The notes under the pieces were generated by a model. That model was not told where the DNA came from and made no database searches. It saw only the letters and a list, made by a program, of their open reading frames with translations. A program made the position numbers and the translations under genes. Positions 63,703 to 64,000 of a stretch of 64,000 bases of DNA are shown in pieces. The stretch is from NCBI RefSeq assembly GCF_025466085.1, contig NZ_JANLOD010000051.1, positions 1 through 64,000 on the forward strand, given 5' to 3'. Source of the DNA: Pseudomonas sp. 14P_8.1_Bac3 (GTDB taxonomy: Bacteria > Pseudomonadota > Gammaproteobacteria > Pseudomonadales > Pseudomonadaceae). Position 1 is the stretch's first letter, and every line of letters starts with the position of its first letter.

Positions 63703-64000
63703 TCAGCGGCGAGGGGTGGGCGTCGCCAGTCGCTGGGCCATGAAGTGCAGCGTGGGAAACAGCAGGGTCCAGAGTAAGCCAATCCCAATCAGCGTCGGCC
63801 ACTGGCCGTAGGGAAATTGCACCCCGGCCAATTGTCCTCCGGCGTAATACGACAAGGGACCGCCGATGGCGCCGAGCAGGCTGCCCAGCCACCAGGGATG
63901 GGCGGTCCATTGCAGGCAATGGCGCAACGTCGTCGCCAACAGCGCCCACAACACCATCAGCCACAGTGGAATCAACGGTGCGACATCGTTGAAGTCGAAC
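63703..64000 (-). CDS. DUF2878 family membrane protein, cut by window edge
   Basis: C-terminal part of a membrane protein; the reading frame runs past the right edge (… F-D-F-N-D-V-A-P at the border). Three or four hydrophobic segments and the motif GAIGGPLSYYAGGQLAGVQFPYG identify the DUF2878 family, about 165 residues in other pseudomonads as I recall, so about 65 residues are missing here. It ends 54 bases before the Cys-cluster gene start on the same strand. Function unknown. Confidence 0.8.
   Translation of the reverse strand, partial: FDFNDVAPLIPLWLMVLWALLATTLRHCLQWTAHPWWLGSLLGAIGGPLSYYAGGQLAGVQFPYGQWPTLIGIGLLWTLLFPTLHFMAQRLATPTPRR

Noticed and set aside
63650-63964. N-terminal extension of the Cys-cluster protein
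   Set aside because: The extension overlaps the DUF2878 gene in another frame and has no family resemblance; the ATG at 63649 gives the usual size.

Overview
The window looks like chromosome of a Pseudomonas of the fluorescens group. The reasons are the GC-rich coding style, REP/REPIN palindromes of the fluorescens type between genes, and gene orders I recall from pseudomonads: hemA-prfA-prmC-moeB-murI-pagL, lolB-ispE-tRNA-Gln-prs-rplY-pth-ychF, and mksBEF / polymerase psi / rimI / carbonic anhydrase. No phage, transposase, integrase, CRISPR array or rRNA gene is visible.

Left core block (1-11.4 kb). An envelope lipid-transport locus (two PqiA/LetA half-proteins plus a six-MCE-domain tunnel protein) converges on a MksFEB condensin operon. 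Next come the cryptic psi subunit of DNA polymerase III, rimI, a very acidic small protein and a beta-carbonic anhydrase.

Variable block (11.4-50.6 kb). In P. aeruginosa PAO1, as I remember it, carbonic anhydrase and ychF lie only about two genes apart; here about 39 kb separates them. The block holds a SET-domain protein whose catalytic Tyr position is Leu, a secreted protein of unknown function, a short-chain fatty acid transporter, several MFS and LysE-type transporters, a soluble PAS-PAS chemoreceptor, Ddl, a lipoprotein-type gamma-glutamyltransferase and a DUF2817 peptidase. It also holds two nutrient systems. The first (27-39.8 kb) has a LysR regulator divergent from an alpha/beta hydrolase, a complete dipeptide-type ABC importer, an OprD porin, a beta-lactamase-fold serine hydrolase, an omega-amino acid:pyruvate aminotransferase and an aldehyde dehydrogenase. 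Together these can import an amide- or ester-linked compound, hydrolyse it, and turn a released omega-amino acid into a dicarboxylate. The logic resembles the nylon-oligomer enzymes NylB/NylD/NylE and is the best candidate in the window for an undescribed pathway. The second (40.2-46.8 kb), beyond a tRNA-Met gene, is a polyamine-type ABC importer with an amidase and a divergent GcvA-like LysR regulator that has a clear inverted-repeat operator candidate. A large transmembrane chemoreceptor and a fosmidomycin-resistance type MFS pump complete the block.

Right core block (50.6-64 kb). ychF, pth, rplY (long form), prs, tRNA-Gln, ispE, lolB and a TPR lipoprotein run leftward. hemA, prfA, prmC, moeB and murI run rightward with overlapping ends, followed by the lipid A deacylase pagL, a small Cys-cluster protein and a DUF2878 membrane protein cut by the window edge. 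Starts were chosen from Shine-Dalgarno spacing and family length. Family names rest on motif recognition by eye, not on searches.
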